Positions 17,460 through 27,875 are shown, numbered from the stretch's first letter. The stretch is 64,000 bases of DNA from an uncultured Paracoccaceae bacterium (GCA_951812305.1 CATOSB010000017.1:124001-188000), one strand, 5' to 3'. The notes: generated by a model from the letters alone, not told the origin. Numbers and translations: made by a program.

Positions 17460-19060
17460 GTAACTCCCAAGCACCCTGTCCGATAGGGTTGCGGGGTTTT
17501 GTTCCGTCAGAGCCGTGCGATGATCTGAGGTGGTGACAGGGTCAGGATTTCCAGGATGTTGAACCGGTGTTTTCTGGCCGTCGAGATGACGGACCTGATG
17601 TCGGCGAAGACCCGCGCGCCCTCGAGGGTGCGGAAGGTGCCCGAGATTTTCATGCGCAGCTTCATCATGCGCAGGTCCTGTTCGGCCTGATTGTTTGTGA
17701 ATGGGACCGCGAAGTCGGCGATGAATCGCAAAACGTCATCGCGGTAGTCACGCAGGCGGAGGAGCAGGTTGTGGCCTGGCCGCCTGGCTTTTCGGCCGCG
17801 GGTGCCGGGGCTTTTGGCCAGCGGGGGCTGGCGTTCGTGGAAGGCGAGCCCCTTGGCGAGGATCGCCATGTATCTGGTGACTATACCCTGGCGAACCAGT
17901 TCCGGGAGTTCGGTCTCGCCTTGATCCTGAGCCGCGCATCTGAGCTGATTGGCGCTATGAAGCACTGCGCTCATCTCCGTCGCCCAAGGCTCTTTTTCGA
18001 TCTCTTCGATGGCCTTGAGTTCGCGCAAGTGATGCGCCCCGCAGAGGGCGTGGGCGTCCACTCCGCTCATATGGGCGTAGTAGGGTTTCCAGTGATCATG
18101 AATGATCGTCCCGCCGGTCAGGAAGGTTGGAACAGCACCGCGTTTGGCGCTGATGCGGTAATGGGTGAAGGCGGTATCGCAGATCGTGTGCAGCCAGTGC
18201 AGCTTGCCGGCAACACGAAGTCCGGTCTCGTCCAGATGCCGAACGCCGCCTTCGGCAAGCCGGGCGAGAATGTGTTCAACCACGACACCCATCTTATTTG
18301 CCGCGCCGCGCGTCCAGTTGGTCACGCTGGCCGCGCACAAGCTGGTGGCCCCAAACAGGTCGCGCATAAGCTGGCAGACCCGATCCTCGGGTATCAGCTG
18401 CTGAACATTGCAATAGACCGCCACTGCCCGCATGCGCGTGCCATATTGCACATGCGCGGCCACGCCATCGGGAAAGCCAGCCGTCGTCGTGGCTCGACAA
18501 TGGTCGCAACAATAAACCGCCGCCTGATGCTCGGTGACCTCCAGGCGTGGCGCAGGCAAGTCGAACACCTGACGCTTCTCGATCCCTTTCACCATCTCCG
18601 CCGTCAGGGCGCTCTGACAGGCGCTGCAATGCGTCGCCTCATGCCGTTCGACAAAGTCGGGTGTTGACGTCTGGCGCAGGGTGTCGCCCCGGTGGCCAAC
18701 TTGGCCGCCACTTTTCTTTCCGGATTTGCCACGCAGGCTGCGCGGGGCTGGCTTCTTCAGGCCATCACTTGAAGGGGGCTTGCTGCTATTGCTGCTGTTC
18801 TTGGCCAACTGTCGGCGCAGGTCCGTGATCTCTTCCGCCATGCTCGCCAACGCAGCTTCAAGCTCAGCGATCCGACGCAGAGCCGTGGCGAGAAGTTGTT
18901 CAAGGGCGGCAACCTGATCCATCCCACCACTGATTCAGAGAAATCAACCCGGCGCCACAGAATTCAGACAAGAAAGAAAAAAAACACGCGCAAAATGGCA
19001 AATTCGACTCACCATAAAACTGACAATAACACTCAAACGTGGGGGGTGCTTGGGAGTTAC
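17460..19060 (-). mobile_element. IS66-family element, copy A (reference copy)
   Basis: 1601-bp element with terminal inverted repeats GTAACTCCCAAGCACCC at both ends and a single transposase gene, the pattern of the ISBst12 group of IS66. It is flanked by an 8-bp target duplication CATTATGT (17452-17459 and 19061-19068). Six further copies are in this window. It lies upstream of yajC with its transposase pointing toward yajC, so transcription from the IS may reach the sec-ccm genes. Confidence 0.95.
17507..18922 (-). CDS. IS66-family transposase (TnpC-like), copy A
   Basis: 471-aa transposase that mobilises the 1.6-kb element. An N-terminal coiled-coil [20 protein letters not shown] is followed by the IS66 hallmark [13 protein letters not shown], a zinc-finger-like Cys region (HCSACQ and YCCDHC), and the catalytic core with [20 protein letters not shown] and the C-terminal [16 protein letters not shown] containing the last acidic residue. 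No tnpA/tnpB partner genes occur in the element. Full-length and apparently functional. Confidence 0.95.
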   Translation of the reverse strand: MDQVAALEQLLATALRRIAELEAALASMAEEITDLRRQLAKNSSNSSKPPSSDGLKKPAPRSLRGKSGKKSGGQVGHRGDTLRQTSTPDFVERHEATHCSACQSALTAEMVKGIEKRQVFDLPAPRLEVTEHQAAVYCCDHCRATTTAGFPDGVAAHVQYGTRMRAVAVYCNVQQLIPEDRVCQLMRDLFGATSLCAASVTNWTRGAANKMGVVVEHILARLAEGGVRHLDETGLRVAGKLHWLHTICDTAFTHYRISAKRGAVPTFLTGGTIIHDHWKPYYAHMSGVDAHALCGAHHLRELKAIEEIEKEPWATEMSAVLHSANQLRCAAQDQGETELPELVRQGIVTRYMAILAKGLAFHERQPPLAKSPGTRGRKARRPGHNLLLRLRDYRDDVLRFIADFAVPFTNNQAEQDLRMMKLRMKISGTFRTLEGARVFADIRSVISTARKHRFNILEILTLSPPQIIARL

Positions 19061-19180
19061 CATTATGTGGGAATTTGCAAACCAGCTTGGCCCTCACATT
19101 TTGCCTGCGCGCAAATCTTCTGAATTGTTGAGGGCAATTGATCAAAATGGATTTGGCTGTTGGAAGTCATTGTTGGACTA

Positions 19181-20417
19181 GTCCCTCGCTTCGCATGATT
19201 TGACGTTGTGATATTTTTCTGAATCACTCTGCTATAGATTTTGGGAGGGTATTGAGATGTCAAAATGTGGTCGTGCTGTGAAGTATGTTGTTCGACTGAA
19301 TGCTGGTGAGCGGTTGCAGCTTGAGGATATGATCCGCACGGGTCGGCAGGCGGCGTATCGACTGCTCAAGGCGCGGATATTGCTCAAGGCAGATGTATCT
19401 TCAGACAGTGGCGGCTGGGATGACGAGCGGATTGCAGAAGCTTTGGAGACCAGTGTTTCCACAGTATTCCGTACCCGCCGCCAGGTTGTGGAAGAAGGCC
19501 TTGAGGCGGCTCTGGGTCGCAAAAAGCAGAAGACCCCGTCCACGCCAGCAATCTTTGATGGAACCGCTGAGGCGAAGCTCATTGCGTTGGCCTGTTCGGA
19601 ACCACCGGAGGGTCACGCGCGCTGGTCTTTGCGTCTTCTGGAAACGCGCGTGGTCGAATTGGGCATCGTTGAAGCAGCCAGCGACAGCACGATCCATCGG
19701 GTGCTCAAAAAAACGCGCTCAAACCGCACAAGAGCCGCTATTGGGTGATCCCTCCGAAAGCCAATGCAGGTTTTGTTGCTGCGATGGAAGATGTGCTGGA
19801 AGTCTACACGCGCCCCTATGATCCGGCCCGCCCGCTGGTTTGCCTTGACGAGACCAGCAAGCAGCTGACCTTTGAGACCCGTACGCCGATCCCAATCCGG
19901 CCGGGGCGCGAAGCCCGTTTCGACTATGAATACGAGCGCGCGGGTGTGGCCAGCCTGTTCATGTTGTTTGCCCCGCTTGAAGGCTGGCGCCATGTTGCCG
20001 TTCGAGACCGCCGAACCGCCATCGATTTTGCCCACATTCTCAAGGACCTCGCCGACACCCACTTCCCCAAGGCTGACCGGATTACACTGGTTCAGGACAA
20101 TCTCAACACCCACAACCCGGCGTCGTTATACAAGGCCTTTCCACCTGATGAAGCCCGTCGCATTGTCGAACGGTTTGAGTGGCACTTCACGCCCAAACAC
20201 GGCTCCTGGCTCAACATCGCAGAATGTGAACTCAGCACACTTGCGCGTCAATGTCTCGACCGCCGCATTCCTGATCGCAACACCTTGGCCAATGAAGCAA
20301 AGGCATGGGAAACCGAGCGAAACACCGCATCCGCAAAGGTGACATGGCGATTCTCAACTAAAGACGCACGCATCAAACTTGCTCACCTTTACCCGCAAAT
20401 CGGATGAATCAAGGGAC
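19181..20417 (+). mobile_element. IS630-family element a
   Basis: Flanked by TA at 19179-19180 and 20418-20419. The ends share GTCCCT followed by a less perfect repeat, left GTCCCTCGCTTCGCATGATT and right (reverse complement) GTCCCTTGATTCATCCGATT. It carries one transposase in two frames and is inserted in codon 12 of the nuclease gene. Confidence 0.85.
19257..20407 (+). CDS. IS630-family transposase a, two frames joined at an A7 run
   Basis: The first frame (19257-19748) holds the helix-turn-helix half, from MSKCGRAVKYVVRLNAGE, and the second (to 20407) the DDE half with VCLDETSKQL, LVQDNLNTH and GSWLNIAECEL. They overlap at seven A residues (19707-19713). Slipping back one base, or adding one A in the transcript, gives LKKNALKPHKSRYWVIPPK and a full-length protein of about 383 aa. 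This is a known expression mode for IS630 elements, and the same arrangement in element b supports programmed slippage rather than decay. The start follows GGGAGGGT. Confidence 0.85.
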
Positions 20418-20430
20418 TAGGCGTATTATA

Positions 20431-21595
20431 CCAAGGGTTATTCAATCTGACCGACTTTCGCCCAGTTGCGGCTTGCGATGGATGTGATGGTTTGCGGTCT
20501 TGCGATGAGGTTGTTCCAGGCCTCGCACCCCGCGTCGAGAATCGCGTCATATGTGTCGAACGTCCGGTTTGCGAGCCATGTCTGGCGGAGATATTGCCAA
20601 ATGTTTTCGGTTGGATTCAGCTCTGGTGATTTGGGCGGCAGAAACATGAGCGACAGGTTTTGCGGGATTTCCAGAGCGGATGTCGTGTGCCAGCCGGCTT
20701 GGTCCATGAGGATGACGGCGTGGGCGCCATCGGAGACAATTTTGCTGATTTCTTCCAGGTGGCGCTGCATCGCATAGGTGTCGGCTGCTGGCATCATGAT
20801 CGCCGCGCCGGTGCCGCGTTCGGGGCAGATGGCGCCAAAAAGATACGCATTTTGGTAACGCTGATCGGCGGGCTGGCGGGGCCGTGTGCCCTTGCGTGCC
20901 CACTGGCGGACGCGGGTGTTCTTCTGACCGAGACGCATCTCGTCCTGGAACCAGATTTCGACGGGTTTGTCCGGCGGCACCCCCTGAAGCGTCTCCTTCA
21001 GATTGTCGCCGAAGTTTTTTTGAAATCCTCAATGACCTGCACGTCCTGCCCCGGGTGCTGAGGGCGTGCGCTGATGTGGGAAAAGCCCAGATTGTGCAGA
21101 ATCTGCCCCACATGGCGCTCGTGATAGTCGACGCCAAAACGCGCCTTGATCACATTCTTCAAATCGACCCGCCGCCAGCGGACGACACCGTCCTTTTCAG
21201 GATCAGGACCGGTCTCGACAAGAGCCGCCAGTTCATCCAGTTGCGCATTGTCAAGGCGGGATCGCGAGCCTCCTCGCTGCCGATCCAGCAGCCCCGCTGG
21301 ACCATCAGCGTTGAAACGGAGCACCCAGTCCCTGAGCGTTTGCCGGTCCATCCCGCCAATGCGGGCCGCAGCCCCACGCGACATGCCATCGGCGATAGCG
21401 GCAAGCGACAAAAGCCGTCGGCTCTGCCGGGCATCAGAACTCTCTGCGGCAAGCTTGCGCAGATCATTGGCGGTAAAATCGGCTCGCATCGGTATCCTGG
21501 CTGGCATCGGTGGTCTCCTTTGCCAATCTTGAATCACCTCAGCACCTCAGGCGGTACCCAAAATCCATAGCTGAGTCATTTTGAAGCACCCTTGG
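20431..21595 (-). mobile_element. IS630-family element b, copy 1
   Basis: 1165 bp between TA dinucleotides, ends CCAAGGGT. An apparently identical copy in the opposite orientation is at 60113-61277. Inserted 11 bp from element a, in codon 15/16 of the nuclease gene. Confidence 0.87.
20438..21507 (-). CDS. IS630-family transposase b, two frames joined at an A7 run
   Basis: Starts MPARIPMRADFTANDL at 21507 after AAAGGAG. The first frame ends shortly after EDFKKT. A seven-A run allows −1 reading to continue FKKNFGDNLKETLQGVPP and into the DDE half: IWFQDEMRLG, ILMDQAGWHT and SPELNPTENIWQ. The combined length of about 356 aa is normal for the family. The two copies in this window are indistinguishable, which argues that the frameshift is part of normal expression. 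Confidence 0.85.
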
Positions 21596-21620
21596 TATTA
21601 GTCGTGTTTGTTCTTCTTTC

Positions 21621-23220
21621 GTAACTCCCAAGCACCCTGTCCGATAGGGTTGCGGGGTTTTGTTCCGTCAGAGCCGTGCGATGATCTGAGGTGGTGACAG
21701 GGTCAGGATTTCCAGGATGTTGAACCGGTGTTTTCTGGCCGTCGAGATGACGGACCTGATGTCGGCGAAGACCCGCGCGCCCTCGAGGGTGCGGAAGGTG
21801 CCCGAGATTTTCATGCGCAGCTTCATCATGCGCAGGTCCTGTTCGGCCTGATTGTTTGTGAATGGGACCGCGAAGTCGGCGATGAATCGCAAAACGTCAT
21901 CGCGGTAGTCACGCAGGCGGAGGAGCAGGTTGTGGCCTGGCCGCCTGGCTTTTCGGCCGCGGGTGCCGGGGCTTTTGGCCAGCGGGGGCCGGCGTTCGTG
22001 GAAGGCGAGCCCCTTGGCGAGGATCGCCATGTATCTGGTGACTATACCCTGGCGAACCAGTTCCGGGAGTTCGGTCTCGCCTTGATCCTGAGCCGCGCAT
22101 CTGAGCTGATTGGCGCTATGAAGCACTGCGCTCATCTCCGTCGCCCAAGGCTCTTTTTCGATCTCTTCGATGGCCTTGAGTTCGCGCAAGTGATGCGCCC
22201 CGCAGAGGGCGTGGGCGTCCACTCCGCTCATATGGGCGTAGTAGGGTTTCCAGTGATCATGAATGATCGTCCCGCCGGTCAGGAAGGTTGGAACAGCACC
22301 GCGTTTGGCGCTGATGCGGTAATGGGTGAAGGCGGTATCGCAGATCGTGTGCAGCCAGTGCAGCTTGCCGGCAACACGAAGTCCGGTCTCGTCCAGATGC
22401 CGAACGCCGCCTTCGGCAAGCCGGGCGAGAATGTGTTCAACCACGACACCCATCTTATTTGCCGCGCCGCGCGTCCAGTTGGTCACGCTGGCCGCGCACA
22501 AGCTGGTGGCCCCAAACAGGTCGCGCATAAGCTGGCAGACCCGATCCTCGGGTATCAGCTGCTGAACATTGCAATAGACCGCCACTGCCCGCATGCGCGT
22601 GCCATATTGCACATGCGCGGCCACGCCATCGGGAAAGCCAGCCGTCGTCGTGGCTCGACAATGGTCGCAACAATAAACCGCCGCCTGATGCTCGGTGACC
22701 TCCAGGCGTGGCGCAGGCAAGTCGAACACCTGACGCTTCTCGATCCCTTTCACCATCTCCGCCGTCAGGGCGCTCTGACAGGCGCTGCAATGCGTCGCCT
22801 CATGCCGTTCGACAAAGTCGGGTGTTGACGTCTGGCGCAGGGTGTCGCCCCGGTGGCCAACTTGGCCGCCACTTTTCTTTCCGGATTTGCCACGCAGGCT
22901 GCGCGGGGCTGGCTTCTTCAGGCCATCACTTGAAGGGGGCTTGCTGCTATTGCTGCTGTTCTTGGCCAACTGTCGGCGCAGGTCCGTGATCTCTTCCGCC
23001 ATGCTCGCCAACGCAGCTTCAAGCTCAGCGATCCGACGCAGAGCCGTGGCGAGAAGTTGTTCAAGGGCGGCAACCTGATCCATCCCACCACTGATTCAGA
23101 GAAATCAACCCGGCGCCACAGAATTCAGACAAGAAAGAAAAAAACACGCGCAAAATGGCAAATTCGACTCACCATAAAACTGACAATAACACTCAAACGT
23201 GGGGGGTGCTTGGGAGTTAC
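21621..23220 (-). mobile_element. IS66-family element, copy B
   Basis: 1600 bp; one A shorter than copy A in the run near 23145. Target duplication CTTCTTTC (21613-21620 and 23221-23228). Inserted in the nuclease gene. Confidence 0.95.
21668..23083 (-). CDS. IS66-family transposase, copy B
   Basis: 471 aa, differing from copy A by Arg for Gln in HERRPPLAKS. The same change is in copy G (61858), so B and G appear to be the closest pair. Intact. Confidence 0.95.
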   Translation of the reverse strand: MDQVAALEQLLATALRRIAELEAALASMAEEITDLRRQLAKNSSNSSKPPSSDGLKKPAPRSLRGKSGKKSGGQVGHRGDTLRQTSTPDFVERHEATHCSACQSALTAEMVKGIEKRQVFDLPAPRLEVTEHQAAVYCCDHCRATTTAGFPDGVAAHVQYGTRMRAVAVYCNVQQLIPEDRVCQLMRDLFGATSLCAASVTNWTRGAANKMGVVVEHILARLAEGGVRHLDETGLRVAGKLHWLHTICDTAFTHYRISAKRGAVPTFLTGGTIIHDHWKPYYAHMSGVDAHALCGAHHLRELKAIEEIEKEPWATEMSAVLHSANQLRCAAQDQGETELPELVRQGIVTRYMAILAKGLAFHERRPPLAKSPGTRGRKARRPGHNLLLRLRDYRDDVLRFIADFAVPFTNNQAEQDLRMMKLRMKISGTFRTLEGARVFADIRSVISTARKHRFNILEILTLSPPQIIARL

Positions 23221-23751
23221 CTTCTTTCAAAAAAGGGGAAGCGGGCGCGCAGGACCTACATCCAACCAGTCAAACGCCGAAGAAAACCCTCAACACCCAA
23301 ACAACCCAAGCCGTTTGACCACCAAACAGCCCATTCTGCGCCTGTTAGATCCGAATTGTCGGGGCCGGCCTATATCGTGGACGGCGACACGATTGTCATT
23401 TCCAAAACTCAAATCAGATTGTTCGGCATAGATGCCCCGGAAATGAACCACCCGTATGGAAAAAAGGCGAAATGGGCATTGGTCGCTCTTTGCAAGGGAC
23501 AAAAGGTCCGGGCGGAAGTTCTGGAAAGAGATGAACACGGTCGCACGGTTGCCAAATGCTACCTGCCAGATGGGCGAGACTTGTCCGCAGAAATGGTGAA
23601 GATTGGTTTGGCAATTGACTGGCCAAAATTCTCGGGAGGCGTCTACACTCATTTGGAAGTTCCGGACATCCGAAGGAAGCTGTGGCTCGCAGACGCCCGC
23701 CAGAAAGGGCGCATGCATGTTTGGCAAAAATTCGAAGCGCGGCAGCGTTAG

Positions 23752-24072
23752 AATTCGAAATCTTATTCGACTATGCCACCCCCGCGCGGAATCAAGCCGA
23801 AGGCGCCGCGCGATCGCCTGCCCGTCCCATGGGCTGGCGATTTGGTGAGGCTGGGTTTGAGCTAGCGAAATTGTAAGGACTAGGCTGGCATAAAGTGCTG
23901 AGTTTAGAGGTCGCGTCGCCATCCCCCGGGCAGGAAATCGCGCGGCTTGCGCCAAGATCAGGCGGTTCCGCCTTTGACACACCCGACCAAGTTCAATGCG
24001 CCGATCACCCGCGTTGCGTTTGCTTTGGGTTCGGCTTAGACGACGAGCACCGAAGATCAAGGGAGCAACCCC
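23752..24072. other. Intergenic region before serS
   Basis: About 320 bp between the nuclease stop and serS. It contains several short GC-rich inverted stretches (for example GGCGCCGCGCG near 23810) but no convincing gene, tRNA or known riboswitch. A ribosome-binding site AAGGGAGC precedes serS. Confidence 0.5.
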
Positions 24073-25365
24073 ATGCACGACATCCGTATGATCCGCGAGA
24101 ATCCGGGCGTTTTTGACGCCGCGCTGGCGCGTGTTGGGGTGTCGGATGCGTCGTCGGGGATATTGGCGCTGGATGAGAAGCGGCGGGCGGCGATTGGGGC
24201 GGCGGAGGACGCTCAGGCGGAGCGGAATGCGGCCAGCAAGGATGTGGGGAAGGCCAAGGCATCGGGTGATGAGGCGGAGTTTGAGCGGTTGCGGGCGCTC
24301 GTCGCAGAGAAGAAGGACGAGGTGGCACGGCTGGAGGAAGAGGCGAAGCGTCTGGATGAGGCGTTGCGCGTGGAATTGATGTCGCTGCCGAACCTGCCGT
24401 TCGACGATGTGCCGGATGGGGCGGATGAGGCGGATAACCGCGAGGTGCGCCGCTGGGGCGATGTGCCGGCGTTTGGTTTCAAGCCGGTTGAGCATTTTGA
24501 GATCAAGGGCGTGCAGGCGGGCATGGATTTCGAGACGGCGGCGAAGCTCAGCGGGTCTCGGTTTGTGATCCTGAAGGGCGCGGTGGCGCGGGTACATCGG
24601 GCGTTGGCGCAGTTCATGCTGGATGTGCATACGAATGAAAACGGGCTTACGGAGGTGATCACACCGGTTCTGGTGCGCGAGGATGCAATGTATGGCACCA
24701 ACCAGCTGCCAAAATTCGCCGAGGAAAGCTATCAGACGACCAACGGCTGGTGGCTGATCCCGACGTCCGAGGTGACGCTGACCAATACGGTGCGGGAATC
24801 GATTGTGGACGAGGGCGATTTGCCGATCCGCATGACCGCGCATTCGCAATGTTTCCGCAGCGAGGCCGGATCGGCGGGCAAGGACACGTCCGGCATGCTG
24901 CGCCAGCACCAGTTTGAGAAGGTCGAGATGGTGTCGATCACGCATCCTGACAACTCGCTGGACGAGCAGGAGCGGATGCGGCGTTGCGCGGAGGATATAC
25001 TGGAGCGGCTGGGGCTGGCCTATCGCACGGTGGTGCTTTGCACCGGCGACATGGGGTTCGGCGCGCGGCGGACTTATGATCTGGAGGTCTGGCTGCCGGG
25101 CCAGGATGCGTATCGCGAGATTTCCAGCGTTTCCGTGTGCGGTGATTTTCAGGCGCGGCGGATGAATGCCCGGTTTAGGCCTAGTGGCGGCGGCAAGCCG
25201 GAGTTCGTGCATACGCTGAACGGAAGTGGGCTGGCCGTTGGCCGTGCACTGATCGCGGTGCTGGAAAACGGGCAGCAGGCGGATGGGTCGGTGGTTTTGC
25301 CGGATGTGCTGCATGGGTATCTTGGCGGGAAGTCGGGGATCACACCGGACGGCATACTGACCTAG
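24073..25365 (+). CDS. serS: Serine--tRNA ligase
   Basis: 430-aa class II aminoacyl-tRNA synthetase charging tRNA-Ser (and tRNA-Sec where present). The N-terminal tRNA-binding coiled coil spans about residues 30-105 (rich in Glu, Lys and Ala). Motif 2 lies in [14 protein letters not shown] plus RQHQFEKVE, and motif 3 in [17 protein letters not shown]. Length and order are normal. The start at 24073 follows AAGGGAGCAACCCC. A degenerate second copy of its 3' end is found at 29571-29637. Confidence 0.98.
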   Translation: MHDIRMIRENPGVFDAALARVGVSDASSGILALDEKRRAAIGAAEDAQAERNAASKDVGKAKASGDEAEFERLRALVAEKKDEVARLEEEAKRLDEALRVELMSLPNLPFDDVPDGADEADNREVRRWGDVPAFGFKPVEHFEIKGVQAGMDFETAAKLSGSRFVILKGAVARVHRALAQFMLDVHTNENGLTEVITPVLVREDAMYGTNQLPKFAEESYQTTNGWWLIPTSEVTLTNTVRESIVDEGDLPIRMTAHSQCFRSEAGSAGKDTSGMLRQHQFEKVEMVSITHPDNSLDEQERMRRCAEDILERLGLAYRTVVLCTGDMGFGARRTYDLEVWLPGQDAYREISSVSVCGDFQARRMNARFRPSGGGKPEFVHTLNGSGLAVGRALIAVLENGQQADGSVVLPDVLHGYLGGKSGITPDGILT

Positions 25366-25486
25366 AATTCCGCCAAAACCATAGTCGTGGACGTGGCGGT
25401 GGACTGCGCGGTAAGCACATAAACTTGCAAACGCTGTCACGTGGCCAAGAAATGGCTATGCTCGGCTCATCAAGGGAGCCCGTGCC

Positions 25487-26377
25487 ATGATCGTCAGCAA
25501 TCAAGAGCAAGTCACAGACGCCGTTCTGACGGTGATGTCGCGCACCGAAGATCCGCGTATGCGAGAGATTATGTTAAGCCTGATCAAGCATTTGCACGGG
25601 TTTGTCCGTGACGTTCGCCTGAGCGAGGCGGAATTTCAGGAGGCCTGTCAGATCATCAACGACATCGGAAAGGCAACGAGTGACAGCCATAACGAGGCGG
25701 TGCTGATGGCCGGTTCGCTGGGGGTTTCCTCGCTGGTGTGCCTGCTGAACAACGGCGATGACGGGCGCACCGAGACGACGCAAAATTTGCTGGGGCCGTT
25801 CTGGCGGATGAACGCACCGGCGACCGAGAATGGCGGCTCGCTGATCCGCTCGCCGACACCGGGTGATCCGATGTTCGTGGAGCTGACGTTTCTGGACCGG
25901 GCCGGCGATCCGGTGGCAGGTGGCGAGGTCGATATCTGGCATTGCTCTGCCGAGGGGCTTTACGAGAACCAGGACGCGGATCAGGCGGATATGAACCTGC
26001 GCGGCAAGTTCACGACTGACAATGATGGCCGCCTTTGGTTTCGCTCAATCAAGCAATCCGGCTATCCGATCCCCATCAACGCAGTGGTTGGAAGAATACT
26101 TGAGGTGCAGGGGCGGCATCCGAACCGGCCGGCGCATTTGCATGCGTTGGCCTTCAAGACAGGATATAAGACCCTGATTTCGCAGATCTATGCCGATGAT
26201 GACGAGAATTTGGAAAGTGATGTGCAATTCGGCGTGACACGGGCACTGGTCGGCAAGTTTAGACGCCATCATGCGCCACATCCTGACGGCGACGCTGGGC
26301 CGGGTTGGTACAGCCTGTCGCACACGCTGGTCATGAAACCCGGCGAGGCAACATTGCCGCGGCCGCCTATTCGCTAG
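25487..26377 (+). CDS. Intradiol ring-cleavage dioxygenase
   Basis: 296-aa non-haem Fe(III) dioxygenase of the catechol/hydroxyquinol 1,2-dioxygenase type, which opens catecholic rings to muconates. The N-terminal helical domain (about residues 1-100) is typical of the dimeric enzymes. The four iron ligands are visible: Tyr159 in AEGLYENQ, Tyr193 in QSGYPIP, and His217 and His219 in RPAHLHALAF. Exact substrate cannot be told; hydroxyquinol or catechol are both possible. The start follows AAGGGAG. It stands alone, without neighbouring cycloisomerase genes. Confidence 0.92.
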   Translation: MIVSNQEQVTDAVLTVMSRTEDPRMREIMLSLIKHLHGFVRDVRLSEAEFQEACQIINDIGKATSDSHNEAVLMAGSLGVSSLVCLLNNGDDGRTETTQNLLGPFWRMNAPATENGGSLIRSPTPGDPMFVELTFLDRAGDPVAGGEVDIWHCSAEGLYENQDADQADMNLRGKFTTDNDGRLWFRSIKQSGYPIPINAVVGRILEVQGRHPNRPAHLHALAFKTGYKTLISQIYADDDENLESDVQFGVTRALVGKFRRHHAPHPDGDAGPGWYSLSHTLVMKPGEATLPRPPIR

Positions 26378-26530
26378 ACTTCCGAAGTATTCCTTCACCG
26401 TGCGTATGGCTTGAGTGGGGCGGCGCTGGTGGCGCGCCGGCGATCGCACCGGTTTGACCTTGATCAAGGAAATTGCGCCGAATTTTTGTGACAATTGAGC
26501 GGGTCCAATAGTATTCCGGGAGCGTAAATT

Positions 26531-27349
26531 ATGGCGGGCGCGCGCGACTCAAACATGCGGGACATCCCGACAATTGCCTTGTTGCCCTTTGTGATCCTCA
26601 CATTTGCCATAACCTGGGGGTTGGTCGGCATCTACATTGTCTTCCCTGAGCGGGCCGCAGCTTGGTTTGGGGAAATAAGCGGCACGCATCCGTTCTTTTT
26701 CCTCGCGACTTGGGGGCCAGCCATTGCGGGGTTTGCTTTGGTATTGTTCTACGGTGGCATTGGTGGCCTGCGCACTTTCCTGACACGTTTGGCGCTGTGG
26801 CGATGTGCGCCCGCTTGGGTCGCGTTTGTGCTGGTCGGATTGCCGCTCGTCTTCATTGCCGGGTCGTTGATTAAAGGCGGCCCCATTTTGGAACCGCTGC
26901 CGCCCGAGGGCGTGGCGCCAGTAATCACCGTGATGTTCCTTCTGCTATTCCTTGGACCCATTGAAGAATTCGGCTGGCGCGGGGTTGCACAACCGCTACT
27001 GCAACGCCTTGTTGCGCCGATTTGGGCTGGGGCGATCATCGGCGCGGTCTGGGGTATCTGGCACCTGCCCGCGTTCTATCTGGCCGGAACTGTGCAAAGC
27101 GGCTGGAACTTTACGCCGTTTTTCATCGGCAATGTGGTTCTGGCCGTTCTTGTCACGGCGTTGTTCAACAGCACACGCGGCAGCCTGCTTTGGCCGATCC
27201 TGTTTCACTGGCTGTTGATCAATCCGTTCTGGCCGGATGCACGGCCCTATGACACGTGGCTGCTTGCCGCGATTGCCGTTGTCGTGATTGTCCTGAACCG
27301 GCGCACGATGTTGACACGAGATGGCGCGGCGACGGCGGTTATTCCATGA
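26531..27349 (+). CDS. CPBP-family intramembrane metalloprotease-like protein
   Basis: 272-aa membrane protein of the CPBP (CAAX protease and bacteriocin-processing, ABI) family. The motif GPIEEFGWRG gives Glu145, Glu146 and Arg150; motif 2 is WGIWHLPAF with His178, and ILFHWLLIN adds a further His. About seven to eight helices. Substrate unknown; members act in prenyl-protein-like processing, stress or bacteriocin immunity. A second possible start is 24 bp downstream (MRDIPTI). Not obviously in an operon. Confidence 0.85.
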   Translation: MAGARDSNMRDIPTIALLPFVILTFAITWGLVGIYIVFPERAAAWFGEISGTHPFFFLATWGPAIAGFALVLFYGGIGGLRTFLTRLALWRCAPAWVAFVLVGLPLVFIAGSLIKGGPILEPLPPEGVAPVITVMFLLLFLGPIEEFGWRGVAQPLLQRLVAPIWAGAIIGAVWGIWHLPAFYLAGTVQSGWNFTPFFIGNVVLAVLVTALFNSTRGSLLWPILFHWLLINPFWPDARPYDTWLLAAIAVVVIVLNRRTMLTRDGAATAVIP

Positions 27350-27875
27350 ACTGGCTGCGGTAAGCTGGCCTGACACCGTTTCACGACATTGGCTTTGTCG
27401 CGTTCCGCCGGTTTTCTTCCGGCGGCGCGGGCTTTTGTCGTCGTTATGGAACAGAGCGCGACAACTTGGCCTGGGCATCGCATGGGGTTGTTCCTCGTCT
27501 TTATGGCGGGGGTGCTTTGGTCGACCGTGGGGTTGGGTATCCGGCTGATTGACGAGGCGGTTGTCTGGCAGATCCTGCTTTATCGCTCGTTCAGCCTGTC
27601 GGTGCTGCTGGCGGTCGTCATCACCATTCGCAGCAAGGGGCGGCTGTGGCGGACGGTCCGGGCGACGGGATGGGCCGGGGTGATCGGCGGGCTGGCCCTG
27701 ATCGCGGCCTATGCGGGCGGGATTTATTCGTTGCAGAAGACGTCGGTGGCCAATGCTTTGCTGTTGTTTGCCACCGCGCCGTTCATGGCCGCCGTGTTGG
27801 GGCGGATTGTGTTGGGCGAGCGGGTGCGGGTTGCAACCTGGGTGGCGATCTTTGTCGCGATCCTGGGGATCGGGG

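Larger units (their letters stand above)
19147..23751 (+). pseudogene. Thermonuclease (SNase)-like gene cut into four pieces by three IS elements
   Basis: The SNase domain is plain in 23229-23751: YIVDGDTIVISKTQIRL, then FGIDAPE and MVKIGLAIDW. The 5' part is missing there because an IS66 copy lies upstream. Joining 19147-19180, 20420-20430, 21598-21620 and 23229-23751, and keeping one target duplicate at each junction, gives one open frame of 197 codons. It starts MDLAVGSHCWTRRIILVVF, with an RBS-like GAGGG upstream and a hydrophobic N-terminal segment that would export or anchor the nuclease. Inserts: an IS630-type (TA), a second IS630-type (TA) and IS66 copy B (CTTCTTTC). The protein would be 196 aa. 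Confidence 0.85.

Noticed and set aside
17567-18667. 366-aa plus-strand open frame inside IS66 copy A, repeated in every other copy
   Set aside because: Exact antisense shadow of the IS66 transposase; GC-rich codon bias keeps the opposite frame open. No family features.
23290-25440. 716-aa minus-strand open frame across serS
   Set aside because: Antisense to serS and the nuclease tail; Arg/His/Pro-rich composition with no domain, typical of a shadow frame.
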